Assembly (NCBI GenBank): GCA_015057555.1
Contig: SVEC01000012.1
Location: 1 to 64,000 of the forward strand
Direction: 5' to 3'
Source of the DNA: Lachnospiraceae bacterium
GTDB lineage: Bacteria; Bacillota; Clostridia; Lachnospirales; Lachnospiraceae
DNA: 64,000 nucleotides
Shown here: piece by piece, positions 1 to 8,040 of the stretch
How the letters are laid out: every line of letters starts with the position of its first letter
How positions within the stretch are numbered: the stretch's first letter is position 1
The notes under the pieces: model-generated
The model's input: the letters and a program-made list of their open reading frames with translations, nothing else
Database searches by the model: none
What the model was told of the DNA's origin: nothing
Position numbers and translations under genes: made by a program

Positions 1-2112
1 CATAATGGAGAAGAAATAATAGGATATGAATTAATCAATGCTACCTATAATGAAGAAAATAACACTATAACCTTTGAATCGGACAGTTTTTCGCACTATG
101 CAATCGTATCGAAAGGAATAGGTGAAGACGAAAATGTTTATCACATAGATCTTGGTACCGGCTCCTGGACTGTTGGTGATGTAACCGTTTCTGCGCCTGA
201 AGGTATGAGCGGTGTGGTACCGATACTTGATACAGAACCTATTCCTACGGAAATGTTGGAGAACTTTGATTCCGAGACTATGGATATTACCCTAACAGTA
301 AGTGACGGTTTTGTGATCTATCTGGAAATCGACGAAAACGGCAATACCACATTGGCATCTACCCGTGATGGAGTAGAGCTGCCACCTTACGGAGAGACTT
401 TGACCTTTGCGGTAGTAGCAAAACCCGGAAATATGGAAATCGTTGACAAGACAGAAGAAAATGCCTGCAATACAGACTTGGCAGAACTTGCGGACGATTT
501 GATTAGTAAGTTATTGACAGATGCAGAAAAGACCAAACTTGAAAATGGAGAAGAAGTAAAGGTTTGGTTGGAAGCAACGGACATTTCTGCAAGTGTGAGT
601 CAGACAGATAAAAATTTGATAGATTCCAAGAAAGAAAATGCTACGATTGGAATGTACTTGGATATAGATTTGCTTAAGCAGATTGGCTCAGACAGTCCTG
701 TAAATATTACAGACACGGATGGTGCGGTGACAATTACGCTGAAAGTGCCGAGTTCACTTATGAATTCAAATTCATCCGTAACAAGAACATACCAGATGAT
801 TAGAGTGCACAATGGAGTAGCCACAGTCATTCCTTGTACTTATAATGCAGCAAATCAAACCATCTCTTTTGAAACCGACCAATTTTCAACATATGCTCTT
901 GCGTATGTTGATCAGCAGAATAATTCTGAAGGTGGAAATACCAGTGGCGGAAACACAGATAGTGGAAATACCGGTGGCGGAAGCAACGATGGAGAAGAGG
1001 GTGATTCACAGGTATTCGAAGCTCCAGACATAAAGGTTTCCTACCGTACTCACATCCAGACCTTTGGATGGGAAGGCAAGGAGGACGACATCAAGACCTG
1101 GAAGTCTAATGGTACTATGTCAGGTACCTCTGGCAAGTCAAAGAGACTTGAGGGTATCAATATAGTAGTCAATCCAACAACTGCATGTGAGGATCTAGAC
1201 CTTGGTATTCAGTACACTACACACTGTCAGAGCTATGGCTGGTTGCCTTGGTCAGCAGACGGTGATATGAATGGTACAGAAGGGGAGGCAAAGCGTCTTG
1301 AGGCTATAATGATTCAGCTTACAGGTGAGCATGCCGAATTATATGATGTGTACTACAGAGTTCACGCACAGACCTATGGTTGGCTTGGATGGGCAAAGAA
1401 TGGAGAGCCATCTGGAACAGCAGGCTATGGAAAGCGTCTGGAAGGAATCCAGATAGTGGTTGTTAAGAAGGGTGAAGACTTCGATAGAAATATGGGTAAT
1501 ATAACCTCCAAGAGCTCAAAGGCATTTGAGGCAAAGACAGGTAGCTCGCCTATAGTGAACTACCCAGCTACAAGTAATACAAAGCCAGTGGTACCAGGAG
1601 CAGAGGATGTAAATGTGGCATATCGCACCCACGTACAAAGCTTTGGCTGGCAGGGCTGGAAATATAATGGCCAGATGAGTGGAACCAGCGGACTTGCCAA
1701 GAGACTTGAGGGTATAGAGATAAATATTACCAACAAGGATTATGATGGAGGAATAGCTTATTGTACTCACGTTCAGACTTATGGCTGGCAGGGAGCAAAG
1801 CTAGATGACCCAACAACCTGGAAGCAGGATGGTGATATGGCAGGAACTTCTGGTCAGGCAAAGAGACTGGAAGCAATCTGCATCACACTTACTGGTGAGA
1901 TGGCAGAACACTATGATATCTACTATAGAGTTCACGCTCAAAGCTACGGTTGGCTAGGCTGGGCATCAAATGGCGACCCAGCAGGAACAGCAGGCTATGC
2001 AAAGAGACTTGAGGGAATACAGATAGTTGTAGTTCCAAAGGGCGAGGCAGGTCCAGCTAAAACCTACAAGGGAATAACTTCAGTAAGAACTGAAGCGTAT
2101 GTAGAAAAGTAG
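1..2112 (+). CDS. Secreted/surface protein with C-terminal ChW repeats (5' end outside window)
   Basis: The frame is open from base 1, so the gene begins upstream; about 703 residues are visible. The first 300 residues hold two related beta-rich modules, each ending in a motif of the type FSHYAIV or FSTYALAY, as seen in Firmicutes extracellular proteins. A Gly/Ser/Thr/Asn linker (about 907-1010) leads into six ChW repeats (about 1020-2112). Each repeat has a core GW followed by NG, a G-T-x-G turn and RLE-x-I. The repeats form two triplets separated by a linker containing SSPIVNYPATSNT. No catalytic domain is visible in the part present. ChW repeats are found on clostridial secreted proteins and are thought to mediate surface attachment or protein interaction. 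The role here is inferred from the shared module in the cellulase and protease genes at 49.8-58.6 kb. Confidence 0.85.
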   Translation, partial: HNGEEIIGYELINATYNEENNTITFESDSFSHYAIVSKGIGEDENVYHIDLGTGSWTVGDVTVSAPEGMSGVVPILDTEPIPTEMLENFDSETMDITLTVSDGFVIYLEIDENGNTTLASTRDGVELPPYGETLTFAVVAKPGNMEIVDKTEENACNTDLAELADDLISKLLTDAEKTKLENGEEVKVWLEATDISASVSQTDKNLIDSKKENATIGMYLDIDLLKQIGSDSPVNITDTDGAVTITLKVPSSLMNSNSSVTRTYQMIRVHNGVATVIPCTYNAANQTISFETDQFSTYALAYVDQQNNSEGGNTSGGNTDSGNTGGGSNDGEEGDSQVFEAPDIKVSYRTHIQTFGWEGKEDDIKTWKSNGTMSGTSGKSKRLEGINIVVNPTTACEDLDLGIQYTTHCQSYGWLPWSADGDMNGTEGEAKRLEAIMIQLTGEHAELYDVYYRVHAQTYGWLGWAKNGEPSGTAGYGKRLEGIQIVVVKKGEDFDRNMGNITSKSSKAFEAKTGSSPIVNYPATSNTKPVVPGAEDVNVAYRTHVQSFGWQGWKYNGQMSGTSGLAKRLEGIEINITNKDYDGGIAYCTHVQTYGWQGAKLDDPTTWKQDGDMAGTSGQAKRLEAICITLTGEMAEHYDIYYRVHAQSYGWLGWASNGDPAGTAGYAKRLEGIQIVVVPKGEAGPAKTYKGITSVRTEAYVEK
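1020..2112 (+). repeat. ChW six-repeat module, copy 1
   Basis: About 1.1 kb encoding six ChW repeats in two triplets. It is clearly homologous at the DNA level to 53632-54721 and 57481-58573. This copy is the most diverged; for example the first repeat carries KSNGTMSGTSGKSK where the others have KANGAMSGTSGLAK. Confidence 0.9.
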
Positions 2113-2330
2113 AATATATAAAAGTAGATATAGAAAATGTAACACAAGGGACACAGAAAAACTTTACACTGTGTCCCTTTTTTGATGACTATAATTGTTT
2201 GCTATGGTAAAATAGTAATATGTTGTTTTTGGAAGATAGAGACATTAGTAGATGGGGTTATGATATGCAATTAGTCTACTAAAATCAACGATTTATATAT
2301 TAAATAAGGTGTGTTGTCTTTGAGAAAACT
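2113..2330 (+). repeat. Duplicated intergenic segment, copy A
   Basis: This spacer is collinear with 54722-54935. The same terminator hairpin, the same gaps and the same downstream words occur, for example GAGACATTAGTAGATG and AAATCAACGATTTATATA. Similarity runs to a degenerate start (TTG AGA AAA) that corresponds to the ATG AGG AAA start of the protease at 54926, then stops abruptly. Confidence 0.85.
2146..2183 (+). terminator. Rho-independent terminator after ChW protein
   Basis: An 11-bp stem (AAGGGACACAG with CTGTGTCCCTT) is followed by a T run. The equivalent hairpin lies at 54741. Confidence 0.9.
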
Positions 2331-2833
2331 TACAATATATCCGTAATGTAGTTATTACCCAGAAGGTTGTCAAATATCCGGATAGGGCAGAAGCAGACCG
2401 CTTCTTCAATTATCCGTATGCTGCAATAGAAGAGGCTCTGTCTAATGCTGTTTACCACCGTGCCTATGATGAGCGTGAGCCAATTGAAGTGCGTGTAGAA
2501 AATGATAGAATTGAAATCGTAAGCTTTCCGGGACCAGATCGTTCAGTGACGATTGAAGGTTTGGAGTGCTTGTCTGTTTGTCCTGAATGTGGCTCTGAAA
2601 ATTTGCAAGTATCTATTTTGTCTACGTGGAGAAATGATGCTACAGAACAATTACATAAAGAAGGTAGATTGATATATGTATCTATGGCATATGATAGATC
2701 TGGAACAAGACCAGAAACTCACATATGTCTAGATTGTGGATGTCAATGGCATAATAGTGCAGCGATTTATCAATGGAATAAAATTGTTAGTGAAGGAAGA
2801 CAACTAACAAAAAAAGATTTAGGGTTAAAATAA
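2324..2833 (+). pseudogene. Chimeric remnant: AlbA/ATPase-type regulator fragment joined to a zinc-ribbon segment
   Basis: The frame opens just after a TGA at 2321 and runs to the stop at 2831-2833. The first 65 codons read like the C-terminal ATPase-like region of AlbA_2/HATPase_c_4 putative regulators (RFFNYPYAAIEEALSNAVYH, then EREPIEVRV and SFPGPDRS). The N-terminal AlbA and ATPase portions are absent and no start codon or ribosome site precedes the homologous part. After PGPDRS the match ends and an unrelated segment follows with CPECG and CLDCGC pairs, a probable zinc ribbon. A GTG at 2489 could start a 114-residue product, but it would begin inside a domain. I read it as a recombined remnant rather than a working gene. 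Its left edge coincides with the end of the duplicated spacer. Confidence 0.65.
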
Positions 2834-3068
2834 ATTATGATTTGTAATGTAATAGCATAGCTCTAGTAAAAAAACTTGACTCGGTTATTTTCTGCAAGTT
2901 ATCCTACGGTTGCACTTTGGTTGCAAAAACCATCAAAAAACAAAATAATCTGTAAAAACAACAGAAAAATAGTATTAGAAATAGTGACTGTGGAAGAAGA
3001 AAATTACGAAAAAACATACGCGACGTAGAGTTCGAATAAGATGGATTCCCAATGAAACAAGTTGAACT

Positions 3069-3112
3069 AAAGCTGGAAAATCTTTTTTAAAAAAGGACTT
3101 TTTAGCTTTTTT
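3069..3112 (+). terminator. Strong terminator hairpin
   Basis: A stem of about 19 pairs runs from AAAGCTGG to TTTTTAGCTTT, followed by T-rich sequence. It probably ends transcription from the remnant gene region. Confidence 0.75.
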
Positions 3113-3132
3113 ATTCTCATCACCTCAAAATC

Positions 3133-3177
3133 ACCCTATAGGGTACTATATAAAAGAAATGGTACCCTATGGGTACC
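3133..3177. promoter_or_regulatory. Two tandem palindromes with core ACCCTA/GGGTA, possible operator pair
   Basis: ACCCTATAGGGT (3133-3144) is a perfect palindrome. GGTACCC-TAT-GGGTACC (3161-3177) is a second with the same core. Their centres are about 30 bp apart, near three helical turns, which suits cooperative binding of a dimeric regulator upstream of the SPFH operon. The regulator is unknown. Confidence 0.45.
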
Positions 3178-3240
3178 CCCAATGGTCCTTGACCATAATT
3201 ATTTTACCGTGCTATCCTACCCTTAGAATTTGGCAAGAAG

Positions 3241-3272
3241 CATCAAAATTTACAGTAATGTAAATTTTGATG
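3241..3272. repeat. Perfect 14-bp inverted repeat
   Basis: CATCAAAATTTACA and its exact complement TGTAAATTTTGATG are separated by GTAA. The repeat sits 55 bases before the SPFH gene start. It may be an operator or a 5' leader hairpin; no T run follows, so it is not a classical terminator. Confidence 0.6.
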
Positions 3273-3327
3273 AGCACAGCTGAAAATGATGAAAAACCAT
3301 AAAATAAACAAAAAAAGGAGAAGAAAT

Positions 3328-4671
3328 ATGGGATTAATAAAAGCGGCTTTTGGTGCGGCGAGCGGTGTTCTCGCTGATCAATGGAAAGATTATTTTTACT
3401 GTGAAGCTCTTCCTGAGAATGTTTTAGCGGTAAAAGGAAAGAAAAAAACATCTGGAGGTGACAACATCATTTCCAATGGTTCTGTTATTGCAGTTGCAGA
3501 CGGACAGTGTATGATTATTGTGGAGCAGGGCAAAATTGTTGATGTTTGTGCTGAACCAGGAGAATATACATACGATATGTCTTCGGAACCATCCATTTTT
3601 AGTGGGGATTTAGGTACAAGCATTCATGATGTGTTCGCAAATATTGGAAAGCGTTTTACTTTTGGTGGGGAAGCGCCTAATGATCAGAGAATATACTACT
3701 TTAATACCAAGGAGTTAATGGGTAACAAATACGGAACACAAAGTCCGGTGCCATTCCGTGTAGTGGATAACAATATTGGTTTAGATATGGATGTGTCCAT
3801 TCGTTGTTTTGGTGAATATAGCTATCGTATAACAAACCCAATTTTGTTCTATACAAATGTATGTGGAAATGTGGAGCAGTCTTATACTAGAGATAAGATA
3901 GATAGTCAGCTTAAATCTGAATTGCTGACAGCCCTTCAGCCAGCCTTTGCAAGGATTTCAGAGATGGGAATCCGTTATAGCGCACTTCCAGGACATACTA
4001 TGGAAATTGCCAATGCTTTAAATGATATACTTTCTGCAAAATGGGCAAATCTTCGTGGCGTGGAAATTGTTTCATTTGGCCTTTCAAGTGTGAAGGCATC
4101 AGATGAGGACGAGGCTATGATTAAAGAACTACAGAGAAATGCAACATTTAGAGATCCTACTATGGCGGCAGCCCATATGGTTGGTGCTCAAGCATCTGCT
4201 ATACAGTCTGCTGCAGCTAATCAGACTGCAGGTCCTGCTATGGCAATGATGGGAATGGGCATGGTACAAAATGCTGGAGGAATAAATGCACAGAGCTTGT
4301 TTGCTATGGGACAGCAGGCACAGTCAGCACCACAACCAATGCAGCCAGCACAACAGGCACATCCAATACAACAGGCGACACCACAACAAACCCAGTCAGC
4401 TGATGCATGGCAATGTAGCTGCGGAGCAGTGGTAACAGGAAAATTCTGTGCAGAATGCGGAAGTAAGAAGCCAGAAGTAGAAGGTTGGACATGTAGCTGC
4501 GGAGCTGTAAATAAAGGAAAGTTCTGTCCGGAATGTGGAAGTAAGAAACCAGCAGGAGTACCACAGTATAAGTGTGACAAATGTGGTTGGGAGCCTGAAA
4601 AGGGTGTGAAGCCACCAAAGTTTTGTCCAGAGTGTGGAGACCCATTTGATGATGGAGATTTAGTTTACTAG
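3328..4671 (+). CDS. SPFH (band 7) domain protein with C-terminal zinc ribbons, YdjI-like
   Basis: 447 residues from ATG 3328, chosen because AAAGGAGAAG sits seven bases upstream; an in-frame ATG at 3286 lacks a ribosome site. Residues about 1-300 resemble the SPFH/virion-core family of Bacillus YdjI (MGLIKAAFGAASGVLADQWK start, VEQGKIVDV and YFNTKELMGNKYG segments). A Met/Ala/Gln/Pro-rich linker follows. Three short zinc ribbons then end the protein, with paired cysteines WQCSCG...CAECG, WTCSCG...CPECG and YKCDKCGW...CPECG. SPFH proteins assemble on membranes and are often tied to envelope stress. The partner at 4689 starts 17 bases downstream, so the two are probably co-transcribed. The family call is firm; cellular role is inferred. 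Confidence 0.85.
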   Translation: MGLIKAAFGAASGVLADQWKDYFYCEALPENVLAVKGKKKTSGGDNIISNGSVIAVADGQCMIIVEQGKIVDVCAEPGEYTYDMSSEPSIFSGDLGTSIHDVFANIGKRFTFGGEAPNDQRIYYFNTKELMGNKYGTQSPVPFRVVDNNIGLDMDVSIRCFGEYSYRITNPILFYTNVCGNVEQSYTRDKIDSQLKSELLTALQPAFARISEMGIRYSALPGHTMEIANALNDILSAKWANLRGVEIVSFGLSSVKASDEDEAMIKELQRNATFRDPTMAAAHMVGAQASAIQSAAANQTAGPAMAMMGMGMVQNAGGINAQSLFAMGQQAQSAPQPMQPAQQAHPIQQATPQQTQSADAWQCSCGAVVTGKFCAECGSKKPEVEGWTCSCGAVNKGKFCPECGSKKPAGVPQYKCDKCGWEPEKGVKPPKFCPECGDPFDDGDLVY

Positions 4672-4688
4672 GAAAAGGGGAGTTAATA

Positions 4689-5459
4689 ATGGGATTATTT
4701 GGTAAATTATTTGATAAAAAGGAATGTGCTTTTTGCGATAACGAGATTGGACTTTTTGGCAATCGTAAATTAGAGGATGGTAATATGTGTAAGGAGTGTG
4801 CAAAAAAGCTATCACCATGGTTTAGTGAACGCAGAAGTAGCACTGTTGCACAGATTGAAGAACAGCTTGCATACCGTGAAGAGAATAAAAAGGCAGTGGA
4901 AGCATTTAACGTTACATATTCCTTGGGAACTGATATGAAAGTACTTATGGACGAGGATGCTGGCAAATTCATGGTAACAAGAGAGAGAAATCTTATGGAG
5001 GCAAATCCTGATGTTCTTGATTTTTCTCAGGTAACAGGCTGTATCCTTGACATTGATGAGCATCAAACAGAGGAGATGAGAGAAGATAACGAAGGAAATC
5101 AAGTTAGTTTCCGTCCACCACGTTATTTTTATAGCTACGATTTCCGTATGATAATTAAGGTTAATCATCCATATTTTGATGAGATTTCCTTTAACCTTAA
5201 TACATCTGATGTTGAAATCAATCCACATAACGGAATGACAACAAGACCAAATCCACAGTCTAATCCAGACTACAGAGAATACGAGGATATGGGTAGAGAA
5301 ATTAAGGAGATTTTGACTCAGGCTCGCAGACAGGTTAGAGAGGATGCAAGAGCAGCGGCAGCGCCAAAGACAGCGGTAATATGTCCATGCTGTGGTGCAA
5401 CAACTATGCCAGATGCAAATGGATGCTGTGAGTACTGTGGCGGCGCATTAAATGGATAA
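4689..5459 (+). CDS. DUF4428 domain protein with C-terminal zinc ribbon
   Basis: 256 residues, started by ATG 4689 after AGGAAAAGGGGAG. The N-terminus has a four-cysteine zinc finger (CAFCDNEIGLFGNRKLEDG, then CKEC) typical of DUF4428. The middle is a soluble alpha/beta region with no motif I recognise, and the C-terminus is another zinc ribbon (CPCCG ... CEYCG). It follows the SPFH gene by 17 bases and ends at a terminator, so the two form a two-gene unit. A shared role at the membrane is an inference from linkage. Confidence 0.75.
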   Translation: MGLFGKLFDKKECAFCDNEIGLFGNRKLEDGNMCKECAKKLSPWFSERRSSTVAQIEEQLAYREENKKAVEAFNVTYSLGTDMKVLMDEDAGKFMVTRERNLMEANPDVLDFSQVTGCILDIDEHQTEEMREDNEGNQVSFRPPRYFYSYDFRMIIKVNHPYFDEISFNLNTSDVEINPHNGMTTRPNPQSNPDYREYEDMGREIKEILTQARRQVREDARAAAAPKTAVICPCCGATTMPDANGCCEYCGGALNG

Positions 5460-5505
5460 ATGTTGCGCGTGATACTTTAAGTAAGGCTACAAATTAAGGA
5501 ATTAT

Positions 5506-5556
5506 AAAAAGGAGAACATCGAAGAAAGTTGACTTTCGTGAGATGCTCTCCTTTTT
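5506..5556 (+). terminator. Terminator after DUF4428 gene
   Basis: AAAAAGGAGAACATC pairs with GATGCTCTCCTTTTT with one mismatch, with an AT-rich loop that itself contains GAAAGTTGACTTTC. Confidence 0.8.
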
Positions 5557-5578
5557 CATTCATATATGGCGACAGCCA

Positions 5579-5617
5579 CTCGTCTTATCAGCGAACAAAG
5601 TGAGCTGGTAAGACGAG
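5579..5617. repeat. 14-bp inverted repeat forming a stable hairpin
   Basis: CTCGTCTTATCAGC and GCTGGTAAGACGAG pair with one G-U. No T run follows, so it is not a standard terminator. It may be part of a small structured RNA or an intergenic repeat. Confidence 0.5.
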
Positions 5618-5797
5618 GCATTGCGAGTGTCAGAGCTGCTCTTGCTCCATAACCATCATGTAGCCTTCATTCAATTAATGAAATAAACAAATTGCTATGA
5701 TATAATCTTTTGTATGAGAAAACACAAATTATTGTTAGATATACAATCAGGCTTACGTCTTATTAGGTGAACGCATAAAACGTAAGAGGAGGAAATC

Positions 5798-6355
5798 ATG
5801 GAAGACAAAGGAATTATTCAGTTGTTTTGTGACAGAAACGAGAAGGCAATTAGCTGCATTTCGGAAAAATACGACAAGTACTGTTTTAGCATCGCACAAA
5901 ATATTTTAGGTGACCGTGAGGATGCAGAGGAATGTGTGAATGATACATGGTTTAAGGTATGGAATTTAATTCCACCGACCATACCTACCTATCTGCGAGT
6001 ATTTGTAGGTAAAATTGTCCGAAATTTATCTTTTGATAAGTACCGTTCAAACCACAGTGTGAAAAGAGGTGGAGGAGAAATACCGGTGGTTTTGGATGAA
6101 TTGTCAGAGGTGCTTGCTGGTTCTGATACCGTGGAAGCGGAATGTGAACGAAAAGAATTGGTTGCAGCCATTAATGAGTTCTTATATTCCGTGTCGGAAC
6201 GAGATAGAGATATTTTCGTAAGAAGATATTTTTATGTGGAGGGTACGGCTGGTATCGCAAAAAGTCACAATATTACTGAAAAGAATGTTTTAATGATTTT
6301 GTCCAGAGTAAGAAGTAAGTTGCGTTCATATTTGATCGAAAGGGAGTATATCTAA
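5798..6355 (+). CDS. ECF-type RNA polymerase sigma factor
   Basis: 185 residues, ATG 5798 after AAGAGGAGG. Residues about 19-53 match sigma-70 region 2 (YDKYCFSIAQNILGDREDAEECVNDTW), and about 122-180 match region 4 with a helix-turn-helix (AGIAKSHNITEKNVLMILSRVRSKLR). Regions 1 and 3 are missing, as in ECF factors. Its stop overlaps the next start (TAATG), so expression is probably coupled to the downstream membrane protein, a usual arrangement for a sigma/anti-sigma pair. Target promoters cannot be read from this window. Confidence 0.9.
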   Translation: MEDKGIIQLFCDRNEKAISCISEKYDKYCFSIAQNILGDREDAEECVNDTWFKVWNLIPPTIPTYLRVFVGKIVRNLSFDKYRSNHSVKRGGGEIPVVLDELSEVLAGSDTVEAECERKELVAAINEFLYSVSERDRDIFVRRYFYVEGTAGIAKSHNITEKNVLMILSRVRSKLRSYLIEREYI

Positions 6356-7995
6356 TGAAGGTAGAAGAATTATTCGAGGCAATCGGTGAGATTGATGCTG
6401 AGTTAGTATTATGCAAAACTAGTAAAAAGAAGAGTAAATTAAAAAGTTTTATTATTCCAGTTATGGTTAGTGCAGCATGTCTTGCACTGGTTATAGGGGT
6501 AGCAGGGCTACTTAATAAAAAGGAAGGAGCTGTAAAAGTTCCTACCACAAGCGAATCAGAATTGCAGATGTTTGTTATCAATGAAGAAGGAGAATATAAG
6601 GTTCCTTCCCTTGATGGTGGATTCGGCTGTGACGAAAGTGCAGATATTGAATCTGCTGAATACACTGATTTGAATCAGGCAGGTATTGCACCATTGTCTG
6701 ATGCAAATAGCGATGATGGAATTAATTTTGGACCTCTTATGCCTATGACTTTTACGGAAGCTAACGGCAGTATTACTGCAGACAGAGATATTACCTATGA
6801 TTTTACAGACAGTCCTGCTAATGGTATTGTATCTATTTCAGATGAATATGTAATTACTAATACTTCAGGTGAAGCACAGACATTGACCTATCTGTATCCA
6901 TATATTGGATATCGCTATGAAATCCTTGAGAATAAGCCTGTGGTAACAGTGGACGGCGTGGAAAAAATGCCTGCTATCCATAACGGTATCTATAAGGATT
7001 ATATATCATATGGTGAGGCAACTTCATATTTACAGCTTTCTTCAACAGATGACTATGGCATTATGCTGAAGGATGGTGTGGCAGGTACTGCACCTAAGAT
7101 AGATGAAAATATTATAAATGATAAGGTTACAGTCTATGAGTTTGGATATCCATTTGAAGTAGAAGCCGAATATCCTTCTAAAATGTGTGCAATGTTTAGA
7201 GTGGAAAAAGAGTATATGAGTTCGGTCTACTGTGTCAATATGTCTTTGTTATACGAGGATGAAACATACGTGTATTATGGATATTTGTATGAGCAAGAAG
7301 AGAATTTTAAGGAAACATGCCTACTATACCATAAGCCTATGTTGATTTTTGTGGATGAAGCACCTGAGAATATCACAGCATTCAATGGTTACTTAAATGA
7401 GGATAATTGGGAATATGTTCCAGATGATGAAATCAGTGTTGAATCAAATGTGTATGAGTGTAGCTACAAAGAGCTTGCCACTGAACTTGCTAATACCAAG
7501 CTAGAAGGAACTCAGTATGCATCGGATGAAGAGTATAAGGAATTATTCTTAGATAAATTATTGATTATGATCTCAGATTCTGTTACATACAGAAAAAACA
7601 GTGATGATTTGGATACAGAATATTATATGGTTGGACCAAATAATGATTTGGCATGGTTTGTATATGAAGCTTGGAGACCGTACGGATTCTACCTGCTACA
7701 AGATACTATTACCGTGGGTGCAGGTGAAAGCATTACCATTAAATTTGACTATGACAGAATCGGTAAATATTGGGAAGAACCAGAAGAAAAGTATAAGGGT
7801 ATTTTCGGATATGATAATATCCCTAATCTTGGAACTAATATTACATTTACAGGACAGAGTGCAGCTATTGCTGACAATGGAAATATTGAAATTATAGAGC
7901 AAAACTATGGTTTTGATTTAGCGAACAATATTAGACAGGTGGAGCTAAAAATAGATGCAGAAAGTTATTATATGTATATACGGTTTATAGAATAA
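6355..7995 (+). CDS. Membrane-anchored partner of the ECF sigma factor, probable anti-sigma factor
   Basis: 546 residues. A short charged N-terminal cytoplasmic segment (MKVEELFEAIGEIDAELVLCKT) is followed by one transmembrane helix at about 36-53 (VSAACLALVIGVAGLL) and a large extracellular region without a motif I recognise. The N-terminus resembles those of anti-sigma proteins linked to ECF factors in Clostridia, but no zinc-binding HxxxCxxC motif is present. The ATG overlaps the sigma stop by one base. The extracellular domain may sense an envelope or substrate signal; this is inference from topology and coupling. Confidence 0.65.
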   Translation: MKVEELFEAIGEIDAELVLCKTSKKKSKLKSFIIPVMVSAACLALVIGVAGLLNKKEGAVKVPTTSESELQMFVINEEGEYKVPSLDGGFGCDESADIESAEYTDLNQAGIAPLSDANSDDGINFGPLMPMTFTEANGSITADRDITYDFTDSPANGIVSISDEYVITNTSGEAQTLTYLYPYIGYRYEILENKPVVTVDGVEKMPAIHNGIYKDYISYGEATSYLQLSSTDDYGIMLKDGVAGTAPKIDENIINDKVTVYEFGYPFEVEAEYPSKMCAMFRVEKEYMSSVYCVNMSLLYEDETYVYYGYLYEQEENFKETCLLYHKPMLIFVDEAPENITAFNGYLNEDNWEYVPDDEISVESNVYECSYKELATELANTKLEGTQYASDEEYKELFLDKLLIMISDSVTYRKNSDDLDTEYYMVGPNNDLAWFVYEAWRPYGFYLLQDTITVGAGESITIKFDYDRIGKYWEEPEEKYKGIFGYDNIPNLGTNITFTGQSAAIADNGNIEIIEQNYGFDLANNIRQVELKIDAESYYMYIRFIE

Positions 7996-8002
7996 AATTC
8001 AT

Positions 8003-8040
8003 ACAGGGAGCACATCCTTCGATGTGCTCCCTGTTGCTTT
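8003..8040. terminator. Hairpin between convergent genes
   Basis: A perfect 14-bp stem, ACAGGGAGCACATC with GATGTGCTCCCTGT, has loop CTTC. It lies between the convergent anti-sigma and MATE genes. The T tract is weak on both sides. Confidence 0.75.

Larger units (their letters stand above)
2834..3327. other. Intergenic region with palindromes and a terminator
   Basis: No supportable gene. The first 230 bases are AT-rich with short broken frames. The rest holds a strong terminator (3069-3112), two palindromes (3133-3177) and a perfect inverted repeat (3241-3272) upstream of the SPFH gene. Confidence 0.6.
5460..5797. other. Intergenic region with terminator and a long hairpin
   Basis: Contains the terminator at 5506-5556 and the hairpin at 5579-5617. 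The last 100 bases before the sigma factor contain a dyad, TTACGT near 5753 and ACGTAA near 5779. I see no gene. Confidence 0.6.

Noticed and set aside
3028-3060. GAGTTCGAATAAGATGG, which resembles a tRNA T-loop
   Set aside because: No matching acceptor, D or anticodon arms around it, so no tRNA gene.
4304-4972. 222-residue minus-strand frame across the SPFH and DUF4428 genes
   Set aside because: It shadows the Gln/Pro-rich and zinc-ribbon coding of the plus strand; no ribosome site or family.
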